Source: Flavobacterium gillisiae (lineage in GTDB: Bacteria; Bacteroidota; Bacteroidia; Flavobacteriales; Flavobacteriaceae). From it: a stretch of 64,000 bases of DNA. Below the pieces are notes generated by a model. The model was not told where the DNA came from and made no database searches. It worked only from the letters and a program-made list of their open reading frames with translations. The stretch spans positions 1-64,000 of the forward strand of contig NZ_FNRD01000015.1 in assembly GCF_900107635.1 (NCBI RefSeq), given 5' to 3'. Both the position numbers and the translations under genes were made by a program. Of this stretch, positions 43,279 to 52,699 are shown piece by piece. The first letter of the stretch is position 1, and every line of letters begins with the position of its first letter.

Positions 43279-44934
43279 ATGAAAAAAAACTACTTAATCC
43301 TACTGTTATTTTGTTTTTTTACTAGCTTAAGCGCTCAAAAAAAGTTTATAATTCCAGATAGTCTCTCTAACAAAAGTTGCGACTATTTCAATGAAAAAAT
43401 AAATTATAAGGAAAGTGATAGTTTAAAAGAAAAATTATATGCACAATCTTGGTTAGCTAAAGCCAAATCCGAAAAAAACGATAAGCAAATGGCGCTCGCC
43501 TATAAATCCTTAATATATAAATTCGATAAAAAACTCCGACAAAAATATGCTGACAGTTCGGTTACTGCTGCTAAAAGAACAAACAGTGATGAATTGATTG
43601 GGTCCGCTTACATGACAAAAGGAATAGTATATTATGATGATAAACAGATGATGAAAGCATTGGATAATTACCTCATCGCCGAGGATTTTATTTCCAAGAC
43701 AAATGACGAATATCTTATTTACAAATTAAAATACTGCAAAGCACTAACTAAATATTATCTTGGATTTTATCACGAAGCAATAGCTTTATTCATAGAGTGC
43801 GTTACTTATTTTAAAGAGCAAAATGATCACGCCTATGTCAATTCATTATATTCATTGGGTCAATGCTATAGCAGAGTTAATAAATATCAATTAAGCAGTC
43901 AAATAAATCAAATAGGAATAAAAGCGGTAATTCAGTTTGAAATTTTTAGAATGAAATCATACTTTCTATTTTCTGAAGGTATAAACCAATCTTTTAAACA
44001 CAACTATGTCGATGCTATAAAAAAATTATCGATGGCATTACCGGATATTAAGAGTAATAAAGATTTTGCCAATGAAACTCTTGCTTATTTTTATATTGGT
44101 AAAAATTATTGGTCTCAAAATCAAAAAGAAAAAGCGGTATTCTATTTCAAAAAAGTAGATGTAATTTTCCAACAACAAAACCATATAACACCGGAATTAA
44201 GGGAGGCTTATGAACTACTAATTGATTATTCTCTAACTAAAAATGATAAAAAAGCACATTTACTTTACGTAGGACAACTCTTAAAAATAGATCAATTATT
44301 AGAACACAATTACAAATATCTTTCAGGAAAAATAACGAAAGTATACGATACTGAAAAACTACTTCAAACGCAACGTAATTTAGAACACTCCAATAATTCC
44401 ATAACTGTTATTGCCATTAGTACCACAACAGTCTTGATGTCAATAATTTCATTCCTTGTTTACAGGAACTATAAAAATAAAAAGTTATTCAAAGAGCTGA
44501 TGAACCGTCAACCGGAAAAATCCAAATTATTTGTAGCAAACGAAAGTAAGGAACTCGATATCAATCCTGAAGTAGTTGCTGCAATTCTAAAAAAATTGGA
44601 AAAATTCGAATATAGTAAAAAATATCTCGAAAAAGAGATGAATTTATTGAAACTGGCTTCTTTATTGAATACAAACACCAAATATGCTTACAAAATAATT
44701 GCAAAATACCGTAACAAAGGAACCATTGAATATATCACTGATCTTAAGATTGATCATATCATAGAACTGCTTAAAAGTGACAATAAATACCGTAACTACA
44801 AAAACAAATCTCTAGCAGACGAAACTGGCTTTGGTTCTACTCAAAACTTCACAAAAGCATTTAAAACCCGTACAGGCATATCCCCTAGCTATTTCTGTAC
44901 AGAATTAAACAAATCAGTAGCAGTAAACACTTAA
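43279..44934 (+). CDS. TPR and AraC-type helix-turn-helix membrane regulator
   Basis: This 551-residue protein has a signal peptide (MKKNYLILLLFCFFTSLSAQ). TPR-like repeats follow across about 60-340 (for example GSAYMTKGIVYYDDKQMMKA, YSLGQCYSRVNKYQLSSQ, YFYIGKNYWSQNQKEKAVFY). A transmembrane helix lies at about 372-394 (SITVIAISTTTVLMSIISFL). A cytosolic C-terminal AraC HTH contains SLADETGFGSTQNFTKAF and TGISPSYF. This architecture is common in Flavobacteriia as a one-component membrane regulator, where the periplasmic TPR part senses and the HTH binds DNA. Its target here is unknown; the adjacent element genes are candidates. Confidence 0.8.
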   Translation: MKKNYLILLLFCFFTSLSAQKKFIIPDSLSNKSCDYFNEKINYKESDSLKEKLYAQSWLAKAKSEKNDKQMALAYKSLIYKFDKKLRQKYADSSVTAAKRTNSDELIGSAYMTKGIVYYDDKQMMKALDNYLIAEDFISKTNDEYLIYKLKYCKALTKYYLGFYHEAIALFIECVTYFKEQNDHAYVNSLYSLGQCYSRVNKYQLSSQINQIGIKAVIQFEIFRMKSYFLFSEGINQSFKHNYVDAIKKLSMALPDIKSNKDFANETLAYFYIGKNYWSQNQKEKAVFYFKKVDVIFQQQNHITPELREAYELLIDYSLTKNDKKAHLLYVGQLLKIDQLLEHNYKYLSGKITKVYDTEKLLQTQRNLEHSNNSITVIAISTTTVLMSIISFLVYRNYKNKKLFKELMNRQPEKSKLFVANESKELDINPEVVAAILKKLEKFEYSKKYLEKEMNLLKLASLLNTNTKYAYKIIAKYRNKGTIEYITDLKIDHIIELLKSDNKYRNYKNKSLADETGFGSTQNFTKAFKTRTGISPSYFCTELNKSVAVNT

Positions 44935-45389
44935 AAATACTTTTTTATTGTGATTTTTATATATAAAAAAAACCTAGAAAAAATCAGCTCTACTCACTCC
45001 TAAAACCCATTGGGTATAATTACTCAAAACGTCAGTTCAGTCTATCCCGTACTTGCTTCGGGAAGTGTTTTTTGTGGAGTAAAACGTAGCAAAAAATGTA
45101 TCGAGAACCGTTTTTAATTCAAAATTATCTTAATTCCGAAACAATTTTCCAACGAAAATCACTCAAACTGACGACAATTAGGACTAAAAACTAATTACAA
45201 CCAACGGGCTTATTTATTTTTAAAACTACATATCATGGTAAAGATTTTACCGTTCACTTTAGGAAGTGTCCAAGACGACTACTGCGGGCTTGACATTGAA
45301 AATTAAGCGAGCCCAATAAAAGTCAAGTGAGCTAAAAGAAAAGAATCTCTTCAAGAAAACTACCCACTACTAACTATTCACTACTCGTA
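44935..45389. other. Non-coding stretch before the repeat block
   Basis: I see no gene. AT-rich DNA with fragments resembling intergenic repeats (for example CAGTTCAGTCTATCCCGTAC). Confidence 0.5.
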
Positions 45390-46460
45390 AAAACGCCCTT
45401 AAATTAAAAACGTCAAAAAACAATGAAAAAACGGAGTGGCAGCAGTCCGCGAGTTGAGCCTGAAAGGCGAACGGCTCGGACTGCGGAACAGAGCTTTGAG
45501 GTAGTTTTTGAGTTTTTAATTTTCAGGCTTGATTTTTTTGTTTCTTTTTTGATCAAGCAAAAAAGAAAAGAATAACTTCATGAAAACCACTCGCCATCCA
45601 GTACCCTTAAGCCCGCACTTAAATTAATAACGTCAAAAACAACATTTGAAATTAAAAGGAGGATCGCCAGTGGCTGCCAGGTAAACTACAAAAGACAGTT
45701 TCGTAAGATTTGAATTTTCAGGCTTGATTTTTTATTTCTTTTGCATCAAGTCAAAAGAAAAGAACATCTTTATGAAAATTATCCTCATTAAATATCCACT
45801 ATTCTCAAACTCGCCCTTAAATTAGAAACGTCCGAAAACAATGAAAAAACGGAGTGGCAGCAGTCCGCGAGTTGAGCCTGAAAGGCGAACGGCTCGGGCT
45901 GCGGAACAAAGTTTTGAGGTAGTTTTTGAGTTTTTAATTTTCAGGCTTGATTTTTTTGTTTCTTTTTTGATCAAGCAAAAAAGAAAAGAATATTTTCATA
46001 AAAACTACTCTCACTAAATGTCTACTATTCGCAAACCCGCCCTTAAATTAAAAAGCATAAAACAATGAAAAAACGGAGTGGCAGCAGTCCGCGAGTTGAG
46101 CCTGAAAGGCGAACGGCTCGGGCTGCGGAACAAAGTTTTGAGGTAGTTTTTGAGTTTTTAATTTTCAGGCAGTGAAATCGAAGATTCATGAATACAAAAA
46201 AAAAATATTAACCCATGAATAATTTTTTGTTTCTTTTTTGATCAAGCAAAAAAGAAAAGAATAACTTCATGAAAACCACTCGCCATCCAGTACCTTAAAC
46301 CCGCACTTAAATTAATAACGTCAAAGACAACATTTGAAATTAAAAGGAGGATCGCCAGTGGCTGTCAGGTAAATTACAAAAGACAGTTTCGTAAGATTTG
46401 AATTTTCAGGCTTTATTTTTTGTTTCTTTTGCATCAAAGCAAAAGAAAAAATTAAATAAA
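45390..46460. repeat. Block of five long alternating dispersed repeats
   Basis: Type a units contain AACGGAGTGGCAGCAGTCCG, GAGTTGAGCCTGAAAGGCGA, then TTTTTTGATCAAGCAAAAAA; they start near 45415, 45840 and 46063. Type b units contain GGAGGATCGCCAGTGGCTG and AGACAGTTTCGTAAGATTTG; they start near 45610 and 46300. The order is a, b, a, a, b. The copies are close to identical, which implies recent duplication or gene conversion. The GATCAAGC segment flanked by A and T runs makes a hairpin in each. No coding capacity is supported. Confidence 0.9.
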
Positions 46461-46611
46461 ACCCAAATTGTTATTTTATTAAAAGAAGTCAATAAACACC
46501 GCCAATTAAAAACAAAAACTCATTTTTTTCTTTCACAACTTGTGAACCACTTGTGATATAAAAACTTCCAAAACCGACACTTTTGCATCATAACAATTTA
46601 AAACACAAGTT

Positions 46612-46905
46612 ATGGCAATCGAAATCCTTACCAAAGAAGACCTAAATCAATTTCACAAATCTCTTTTAGAAGATATTAAAGAAATACTTAAAGGCAAAAA
46701 TGAGCAATCCAAAAAATGGTTAAAATCAACAGAAGTCAGAAAGCTTCTTAACATCTCCCCTGGTACGCTCCAAAACCTTCGAATAAACGGAACACTTACC
46801 TATACAAAAGTGGGTGGTATAATATATTATTCTGATTTAGATATAGAAAAATTATTCGAGATCAACAAAGTACAAGCTACACCCAATCTATTTAAACAGC
46901 AATAA
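46612..46905 (+). CDS. Excisionase-like helix-turn-helix protein
   Basis: This 97-residue protein has a helical N-terminus and a MerR/Xis-type HTH: KKWLKSTEVRKLLNISPGTL, then LRINGTLTYTKVGGIIYYSD. These small proteins are common in Bacteroidota integrative elements, where they act as excision factors or regulators. It precedes the replication-type genes at 47086 and 48230. Upstream, CACTTTTGCATC at about 46578 partly fits a -7 box. Confidence 0.75.
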   Translation: MAIEILTKEDLNQFHKSLLEDIKEILKGKNEQSKKWLKSTEVRKLLNISPGTLQNLRINGTLTYTKVGGIIYYSDLDIEKLFEINKVQATPNLFKQQ

Positions 46906-47085
46906 TAATATCATCTGACATTGTTTTTAACCCCATCAAAGAAGGGATCTAATCATCATTATTATTGTCATCCCATAAAAAGGATGTGCTCCTAGGAAAG
47001 GATCTCATAACCATTAACCACAACCTTCTAAAAGCCCCGCTCCTTTGGAGAGGGGTTTAGGGAGAGGATAAACCACTAACTTCGA

Positions 47086-48027
47086 ATGAACTACATAAAA
47101 CACTTAACCGGGTTTTTTGATAAAGTATCAAAAGACAAAATTCTCAATCCAACACACGTTAGTTTGTACATTGCATTATTCCAATTCTGGAATTGCAATC
47201 GATTCAAAAACCCCATCAGTATTTCTCGTGATGAGGTGATGCGAATCAGCAAAATTAGTTCCAAAGCAACCTATCACAAATGCTTAAAAAACTTGCATTC
47301 TTTGGGCTACATCAATTACGAGCCATCTTATAATCCATTCAAAGGAAGTCAAGTATACCTATTTAATTTAGCTGACGAACTAAAACCAATGCCCAAAAGT
47401 GAAAGAAACACAAGTTCAAATACTGAACCAGTTTTTAAACTAGTTGATGAACAACTAGTGAACAAGTCCTGTACTAGTAGTGATACAGGCACTGAACAAG
47501 CGCTAGTACCTTATATAAACAATACAAATAATACAAACAATCAAAACATTATAAAGATTGTAAACGGAAATGAGCAAGCACAAAATTTTAAAGATGACGA
47601 TTCATTTTTTAAAAAAGTAGATACTGAAATGCCTTTGGCATTCGCTGACACCAATAAAAATCAAACTGAAGGCGGTCAGCAAAAGAAAGAAAAAAAGTTG
47701 CGCGAAAAAAAGAAATCCTTTTCGGATTCAACGACAAAGAAAATAAGCAAAAAAGAAATAGTCGGTAAAGAACCTCCACCTTTCGAAGAAATCAAAACAT
47801 ATTTCCTCGAGCAAATCTTCCCAGAAATCGAAGCACAAAAATTCTTCAATTACTTCTCCAGCAATGGATGGCTAGTAGGCGGCAAAACCCCAATGGTCGA
47901 GTGGAAAGCCGCAGCACAAAACTGGATGATAAACGCAAACAAATTTAACTCAAATGAACAAAATCAACCCAACAGAGCAAAACACCTCAATACAACTGTC
48001 GACAAAGACTATTCCGAGCCTTTGTAA
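47086..48027 (+). CDS. Replication-initiator-like protein with winged-helix N-terminus
   Basis: This 313-residue protein has an N-terminal winged helix (THVSLYIALFQFWNCNRFKN, ISRDEVMRISKISSKATYHK, LHSLGYINYEPSYN), a long charged linker (KKEKKLREKKKSFSDS) and a C-terminal segment PFEEIKTYFLEQIFPEIEAQ plus FFNYFSSNGWLVGG and WKAAAQNWM. This resembles the phage and plasmid replication proteins that load a helicase with a DnaC-like partner. The DnaC-like gene at 48230 supports that reading. Confidence 0.65.
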   Translation: MNYIKHLTGFFDKVSKDKILNPTHVSLYIALFQFWNCNRFKNPISISRDEVMRISKISSKATYHKCLKNLHSLGYINYEPSYNPFKGSQVYLFNLADELKPMPKSERNTSSNTEPVFKLVDEQLVNKSCTSSDTGTEQALVPYINNTNNTNNQNIIKIVNGNEQAQNFKDDDSFFKKVDTEMPLAFADTNKNQTEGGQQKKEKKLREKKKSFSDSTTKKISKKEIVGKEPPPFEEIKTYFLEQIFPEIEAQKFFNYFSSNGWLVGGKTPMVEWKAAAQNWMINANKFNSNEQNQPNRAKHLNTTVDKDYSEPL

Positions 48028-48229
48028 GCCATTCGTCAGTTTGAGTGATTTTATAAAATTACAACAAGCTATTTTATAAAAATGTATCGAGAATCGATTT
48101 AACCCATACTCCCGATCTGAGCATTAGAAAGGATCAGTTCTATGACAACTCAAAAGTAATTTTAAAAACTAAGCAGCTCAAAGTCCCTCTCCTTCGGATA
48201 GGGATTTAGGGTGAGTAAAAAATTAAACT

Positions 48230-48850
48230 ATGCAAGAAATCAAGTCCCAATACAACTACGAACAAGTAATACTTTGGCTCGAAAAAAAAGGCGGGGAATT
48301 ATACGGAAATCATTTCAAAATCTTGGAAAGCGATCTTCCCATAATCTACAAACTCATAGCTTATTTTCTCAAAGATCAACAAACTTGTTTTCAATTTAAC
48401 ATCAACCTGAATAAAGGAATAATGTTGAGCGGCCCAGTGGGCTGTGGTAAAACATCGCTAATGAATGTGATGAAATACCTCACCCCTACGGAACATAAAT
48501 TTTACATAAAGCCCTGTCGGGATATCAGTTTTGAATTCATTCAAGAGGGTTACGAAATTATCCACAAATACAGCAAAGGAAAGCTCTACGTATCGGAGCC
48601 CAAAACAATCTGCTTCGATGATTTAGGTACAGAAAATAATCTTAAATACTTTGGCAACGAATGCAATGTAATGGCAGAAATACTATTATCTCGCTATGAT
48701 TTATTCACTTCTAAAAAACTACAAACCCACATCACCACTAACCTATCAGCGTCCGAAATAGAAACTCATTACGGCAATCGAGTCCGCAGTCGATTACGCC
48801 AAATGATAAACTTAATTGCCTATGACAAGACCACCAAAGACAAACGATAA
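48230..48850 (+). CDS. DnaC-like P-loop ATPase
   Basis: This 206-residue AAA+ ATPase has Walker A GIMLSGPVGCGKTSLMNVM (near residues 63-80), Walker B TICFDDLGTENN and sensor 1 THITTNLSASEIETHYGNRV. The C-terminal RSRLRQMINLI has an arginine-finger-type pair. It looks like a helicase loader acting with the initiator-like protein upstream, as in phage and island replication modules. Alternatively it has an IstB-like role, but no transposase is adjacent. Confidence 0.75.
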   Translation: MQEIKSQYNYEQVILWLEKKGGELYGNHFKILESDLPIIYKLIAYFLKDQQTCFQFNINLNKGIMLSGPVGCGKTSLMNVMKYLTPTEHKFYIKPCRDISFEFIQEGYEIIHKYSKGKLYVSEPKTICFDDLGTENNLKYFGNECNVMAEILLSRYDLFTSKKLQTHITTNLSASEIETHYGNRVRSRLRQMINLIAYDKTTKDKR

Positions 48851-48940
48851 TATCATCCATTGTCATCCTTACGCAGGAAGGATCTCTGCAACAAACGAAC
48901 TTTAAACCCTAAACGAATAACCAAATAACCTTTTCACACA

Positions 48941-49570
48941 ATGAAAAAAATCAATACCTTCTGGAACTGGTTCCAAGACAACAATCAAACCATCAAAAAA
49001 CTTATAAATGAAACACCTGAAAATCAAAAGCATATCCTATTTTGGTTAGGCAAAAACCTCAGCTACTACTGCAGGGAAATCGACTTTATAATTGTCTTTC
49101 CAAAAAAAGAAAATAGCAAAACAGAATTCATTGTCACAGCCAATGGAAATTCCAACTATTTCCAACAAGTCACTCTTTTAATCGACAATGCCCCAAGACT
49201 GAGAACCTGGAACTTCACTGCATTCCTGATGCCAACTGAGCAAATCAATAAAGTTATTGAAGAACTGGAAAAACCATACATAATTCGCGAAAACACTTTA
49301 AAAGCAAAAAATCTGAATTTTATAGCATTAGATCATGACCACGAAACGCATAAGTTTGAAGTCCGGATTTGTCTCAAAAACTACAATTTATTTTGTAGTA
49401 CAAAAACACTTTCCCAAGTCATTTGCATAATTTTACAAAACCAAATGACACAAGAATCATTATCCCAAAATAGTAGTTTTGTCCAACTCGCACAGCTGCA
49501 GGACAACAAGGAGGAATTGATTTATTTATACGATTTTCAAATATTTCTGGAAATACTGAATTTAAAGTGA
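48941..49570 (+). CDS. Hypothetical protein
   Basis: This 209-residue protein opens with FWNWFQDNNQTIKKLINETP and has an EIDFIIVFPKKENSKTEFIV strand region. It resembles small uncharacterised proteins that start with an FWxWF motif. Cytosolic by appearance. It has an in-line position after the replication-type genes but with a separate 90-bp gap. No function can be stated. Confidence 0.6.
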   Translation: MKKINTFWNWFQDNNQTIKKLINETPENQKHILFWLGKNLSYYCREIDFIIVFPKKENSKTEFIVTANGNSNYFQQVTLLIDNAPRLRTWNFTAFLMPTEQINKVIEELEKPYIIRENTLKAKNLNFIALDHDHETHKFEVRICLKNYNLFCSTKTLSQVICIILQNQMTQESLSQNSSFVQLAQLQDNKEELIYLYDFQIFLEILNLK

Positions 49571-49665
49571 TTAAACTTTTTTTCGAAATGTGAAAAACCG
49601 TAAAATCAACTAAAAAATAAAGTTTATTTTCATCAATAAAAATTATTTAAAATTTGTTCAATATA

Positions 49666-49698
49666 TTGCACTATGTTACACTGTTTTTATTATATTTG
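49666..49698 (+). promoter_or_regulatory. Probable promoter of the restriction-modification operon
   Basis: TTG (49666-49668) and TATATTTG (49691-49698) with a 22-base spacer match the Bacteroidota -33 TTG and -7 TAnnTTTG elements. The start codon of the first gene lies 41 bp further on. Confidence 0.6.
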
Positions 49699-49739
49699 TT
49701 TTTGAATCTAAGAAATAGTCTACTTAAAGATGATTAGTT

Positions 49740-50144
49740 ATGAAATCAATTAAAAAAGGAAATATTGTCAAATTCCACACACCATTACCAAACGAAAATC
49801 CTAACCAATTGTATGTAGTTCTGCAAGTTATTGAGGACGACGAAAGACCTAGAGCTGACATACAAGCTTTAAACACAGGACTTTCCTTTCCTCCCGTTAA
49901 TACCGTACGCTTTGATGATTTACAAGAGGTAGAAGTTAATACGAATGAATTAATTGGCCATAAAGTAACAATCAATAAATCCGACTATTCACAAGTAGAA
50001 GGAAGAGTAATCAAAGTTAGTGAACAAAAAATAGAAGTTAATCTGTCTAACGGAGTTCATGGTGTAGAAACTAATGTTTGGCTTACTATTGTTGATAATG
50101 ATGGTGTTGAACATGTAGGAACCTTATTTGTTATTCCGGCGTAA
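49740..50144 (+). CDS. Hypothetical protein, first gene of the restriction-modification operon
   Basis: This 134-residue protein is predicted to be all beta, with KKGNIVKFHTPLPNENPNQL and VNTNELIGHKVTINKSDYSQ resembling SH3-like or plasmid-borne small beta-barrel proteins. No cysteine pair and no signal. It has its own promoter and is followed by three further small or regulatory genes before the methyltransferases. The role is unknown. Confidence 0.6.
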   Translation: MKSIKKGNIVKFHTPLPNENPNQLYVVLQVIEDDERPRADIQALNTGLSFPPVNTVRFDDLQEVEVNTNELIGHKVTINKSDYSQVEGRVIKVSEQKIEVNLSNGVHGVETNVWLTIVDNDGVEHVGTLFVIPA

Positions 50145-50180
50145 ATAATTTAAATCTTAACCATATAAAATTCGATTAAA

Positions 50181-50423
50181 ATGAATACATATATAAATGA
50201 AGAGGAAAAATTAAAACATCCGTACTACAAACTAATGGAATTACGTGGAGATAAACTTCAATCAGAACTGAGTTCTTGGTCACGAATAGATTTAATTGAA
50301 TGGTTAAGTTGGAATGATAGAAATGGTGTTTACAAAGATGAAGATTCGTTATGGGAATTTGATAATGTTCTAGCAAAAGAGGAAGCCATAGAAATTATTA
50401 CTAGACAGATTGCAGAATCATAA
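50181..50423 (+). CDS. Small hypothetical protein
   Basis: This 80-residue, acidic, helical protein contains SSWSRIDLIEWLSWNDRNGV. It lies 36 bp after the previous gene and 6 bp before the XRE regulator, so it is probably co-transcribed. No family is recognised. Confidence 0.55.
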   Translation: MNTYINEEEKLKHPYYKLMELRGDKLQSELSSWSRIDLIEWLSWNDRNGVYKDEDSLWEFDNVLAKEEAIEIITRQIAES

Positions 50424-50429
50424 ATAATT

Positions 50430-50690
50430 ATGAAAACAGAAACAAATAGTGTTGCGAATTCAATGGAGAGTCACCTCTATAATTGTCGTTTAAAAATTGG
50501 TGAAACTATCCGTCAGATACGAGAAAATAAAGGTTACAATCAAGAACAGTTAGCCGAAATAATGAAAGTAAGCAGAACCACTATCTCCAAAATTGAGAGT
50601 GGTAAGTTCAATTGTAGTTTAGATTACTTGTCTAAATTTTCATGGTATTTGGGTTTTGAACTAAAAATAACGGGCACTAGTCCAAAATAA
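50430..50690 (+). CDS. XRE-family regulator, probable restriction-modification controller
   Basis: This 86-residue protein has a full HTH: IGETIRQIRENKGYNQEQLA, then EIMKVSRTTISKIESGKFNC, as in XRE/C-protein regulators. Placed directly ahead of two methyltransferases and two restriction genes, it may act as a controller that delays nuclease expression until DNA is methylated. No clear C-box was identified. The stop and the next gene are separated by 85 bp. Confidence 0.75.
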   Translation: MKTETNSVANSMESHLYNCRLKIGETIRQIRENKGYNQEQLAEIMKVSRTTISKIESGKFNCSLDYLSKFSWYLGFELKITGTSPK

Positions 50691-50775
50691 AAGGTAAAAA
50701 TTAATAGCAGCAGAAAATAATGCTTCTGAAATATTAAAAGTAGCCAATGTCAATATTAATTCAAATTAGAAATAA

Positions 50776-51639
50776 ATGGTATATATCGAGAATTTAGAAA
50801 AAGAAATATTTCTATTGGAAGAACCTTATGTTGATTTATTCAACTATATGGATGAGAACAACTTAGAAAAAGATTTTATTATTTCATCTAAAACAAAGAA
50901 TGTTAGTTTTGAATCAATTACAAAAAATAGTCTTTTAGGGAATGGTAATTGTAATGATTTTATGGCTTTTATTGGTTCTAATAGTGTTGATTTAATACTC
51001 ACAGATCCACCATATAATTTAGGTGAGTTCATGCATAACCGAAATACTAACCTTGTAAAAATGAGAGAAAACCAGTTTGCATATGCTGGATGGGACAATT
51101 TATCTCAAAAAGACTGGGAAATAGAAATGAAATCATTTTTTAAGGAAAGTGGTAGAATATTAAAAAAGAGTGGCTCATTATTAATGTTTATGTCACTGAT
51201 AAAGTTAGAAACTATTATAAAAATTGCAGCTGAATACAAATTCTATTATAAAACAACAGGTATATGGCATAAAACCAATCCAATGCCTAGAAACATGAAT
51301 ATTCATTTTGTAAATTCTACTGAAGCATGGGTGTATTTCGTATATAATGACACTTCGGGCACTTTTAATAATGAAGGTGTTTTGCATCATGATTTTATAG
51401 AAACATCATTAACTACTGCTAAAGAAAAGAAATTCGGTAAACACCCTACTCAAAAGCCATTAAAAGTAATTTCTCATTTTGTTAGATTGTTATCTAATAA
51501 AAATGATGTTATTTTAGATCCATTTATGGGCAGTGGTACTACAGGAGTAGCTTCATCAAAACTTAATCGTAAGTTTATTGGTATTGAATTATCAGAAGAG
51601 TATTTTGAAATTTCTAAAAACAGAATACTGAATGAATAA
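50776..51639 (+). CDS. DNA adenine-N6 or cytosine-N4 methyltransferase
   Basis: This 287-residue enzyme has the catalytic DPPY motif in LILTDPPYNLGEFM (77-80) at the N-terminal side and the SAM-binding motif DVILDPFMGSGTTGVASSKL near 250-270. The order catalytic-then-SAM is the beta-class arrangement. HPTQKPLKVI upstream of motif I is usual. It overlaps the C5-methyltransferase by 8 bp, so the pair is translated together. Two methyltransferases of different chemistry suggest an asymmetric target site with one modified base per strand. Confidence 0.92.
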   Translation: MVYIENLEKEIFLLEEPYVDLFNYMDENNLEKDFIISSKTKNVSFESITKNSLLGNGNCNDFMAFIGSNSVDLILTDPPYNLGEFMHNRNTNLVKMRENQFAYAGWDNLSQKDWEIEMKSFFKESGRILKKSGSLLMFMSLIKLETIIKIAAEYKFYYKTTGIWHKTNPMPRNMNIHFVNSTEAWVYFVYNDTSGTFNNEGVLHHDFIETSLTTAKEKKFGKHPTQKPLKVISHFVRLLSNKNDVILDPFMGSGTTGVASSKLNRKFIGIELSEEYFEISKNRILNE

Positions 51640-52699
51640 TTTGAAAATTATAGATTTATTTGCAGGTGTTGGTGGTCTTTCTCAAGGATTTATTTTAAAT
51701 GGTTTTGAAGTAGAATTTGCTATTGAATATGATAAAGATATTGCTGAATCATATAAATTAAACCATCCAAATAGTACAGTTTATGCAGAAGATATATCAA
51801 ATATAGATTTTCATAAATTAAAAGATAAACATAAAAAAGTAGATGTTATTGTTGGTGGACCTCCATGTCAAGGATTTTCTCAAAAAGGCAAAAGATTAAG
51901 TATTAAAGATGAGAGAAATTATTTGTTTCAAAAATTCATTGATGCTGTAAAAATATTTAAACCAAAGTACTTTGTTTTAGAAAATGTTCCAAACATACTT
52001 ACTACAGCAAATGGCTTTTTTAAAAACGAAATAATCCAAGGGTTTGAAGAAATAGGTTATGCTGTAAATGCGAAAACTTTAAATGCGTCAGACTATGGTG
52101 TACCACAAAATAGAAGACGTGCTTTTTTTATAGGGACTTTAAATGAAAAGATGATTGAATTTCCAGAGCCTTATGATTTTAAGGTAACAATTAAAGAAGC
52201 TATTTATGATTTGCCTTTTATTGAGTCAGGAGAAGGAATAAAAGTTTGTGATTATAGAGAAGTTGAAAAAATTTCAAATTATCAAAAATTATTACGAAAA
52301 AAATCTAAAGTAGTTCATAATCATATCTCGACTAAACATTCGAAAATTGCAATTGAAAGGTTAAAATTAATTCCTGTAGGAAAAGGAAAAGAAGTGTTAC
52401 CTGAAGAACATAGGACAAAATCTATTTTTAGTGGTACATGGACAAGATTAAAAGAAGAAGGTATAGCCGCAACCATAACAACAAGATTTGACACTCCTTC
52501 ATCAGGTTTATTTACTCATCCAATATTAAATAGATGTTTAACAGTTAGAGAAGCTGCTAGAATTCAATCTTTTTCCGACAATTTTATTTTTTATGGTTCA
52601 AAGACATGCCAAATGAAACAAGTTGGTAATGCTGTTCCTCCACTATTAGCATCTGCGGTAGCAAAACAAATTTTAAATGATATAAACAATGAAAGTTAA
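51632..52699 (+). CDS. DNA (cytosine-5) methyltransferase
   Basis: This 355-residue enzyme has motif I IDLFAGVGGLSQGF (7-20), motif IV GGPPCQGFSQKGKR (Cys79), the ENV motif FVLENVPNILT, motif VIII PQNRRRAFFIG, and C-terminal motifs LTVREAARIQSFSD and QVGNAVPPLLA. It is a second C5 enzyme in the window, clearly different from that at 12616. It overlaps both neighbours. With the McrB-like and LlaJI-like genes it forms the modification half of a restriction-modification system. Confidence 0.95.
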   Translation: MNNLKIIDLFAGVGGLSQGFILNGFEVEFAIEYDKDIAESYKLNHPNSTVYAEDISNIDFHKLKDKHKKVDVIVGGPPCQGFSQKGKRLSIKDERNYLFQKFIDAVKIFKPKYFVLENVPNILTTANGFFKNEIIQGFEEIGYAVNAKTLNASDYGVPQNRRRAFFIGTLNEKMIEFPEPYDFKVTIKEAIYDLPFIESGEGIKVCDYREVEKISNYQKLLRKKSKVVHNHISTKHSKIAIERLKLIPVGKGKEVLPEEHRTKSIFSGTWTRLKEEGIAATITTRFDTPSSGLFTHPILNRCLTVREAARIQSFSDNFIFYGSKTCQMKQVGNAVPPLLASAVAKQILNDINNES

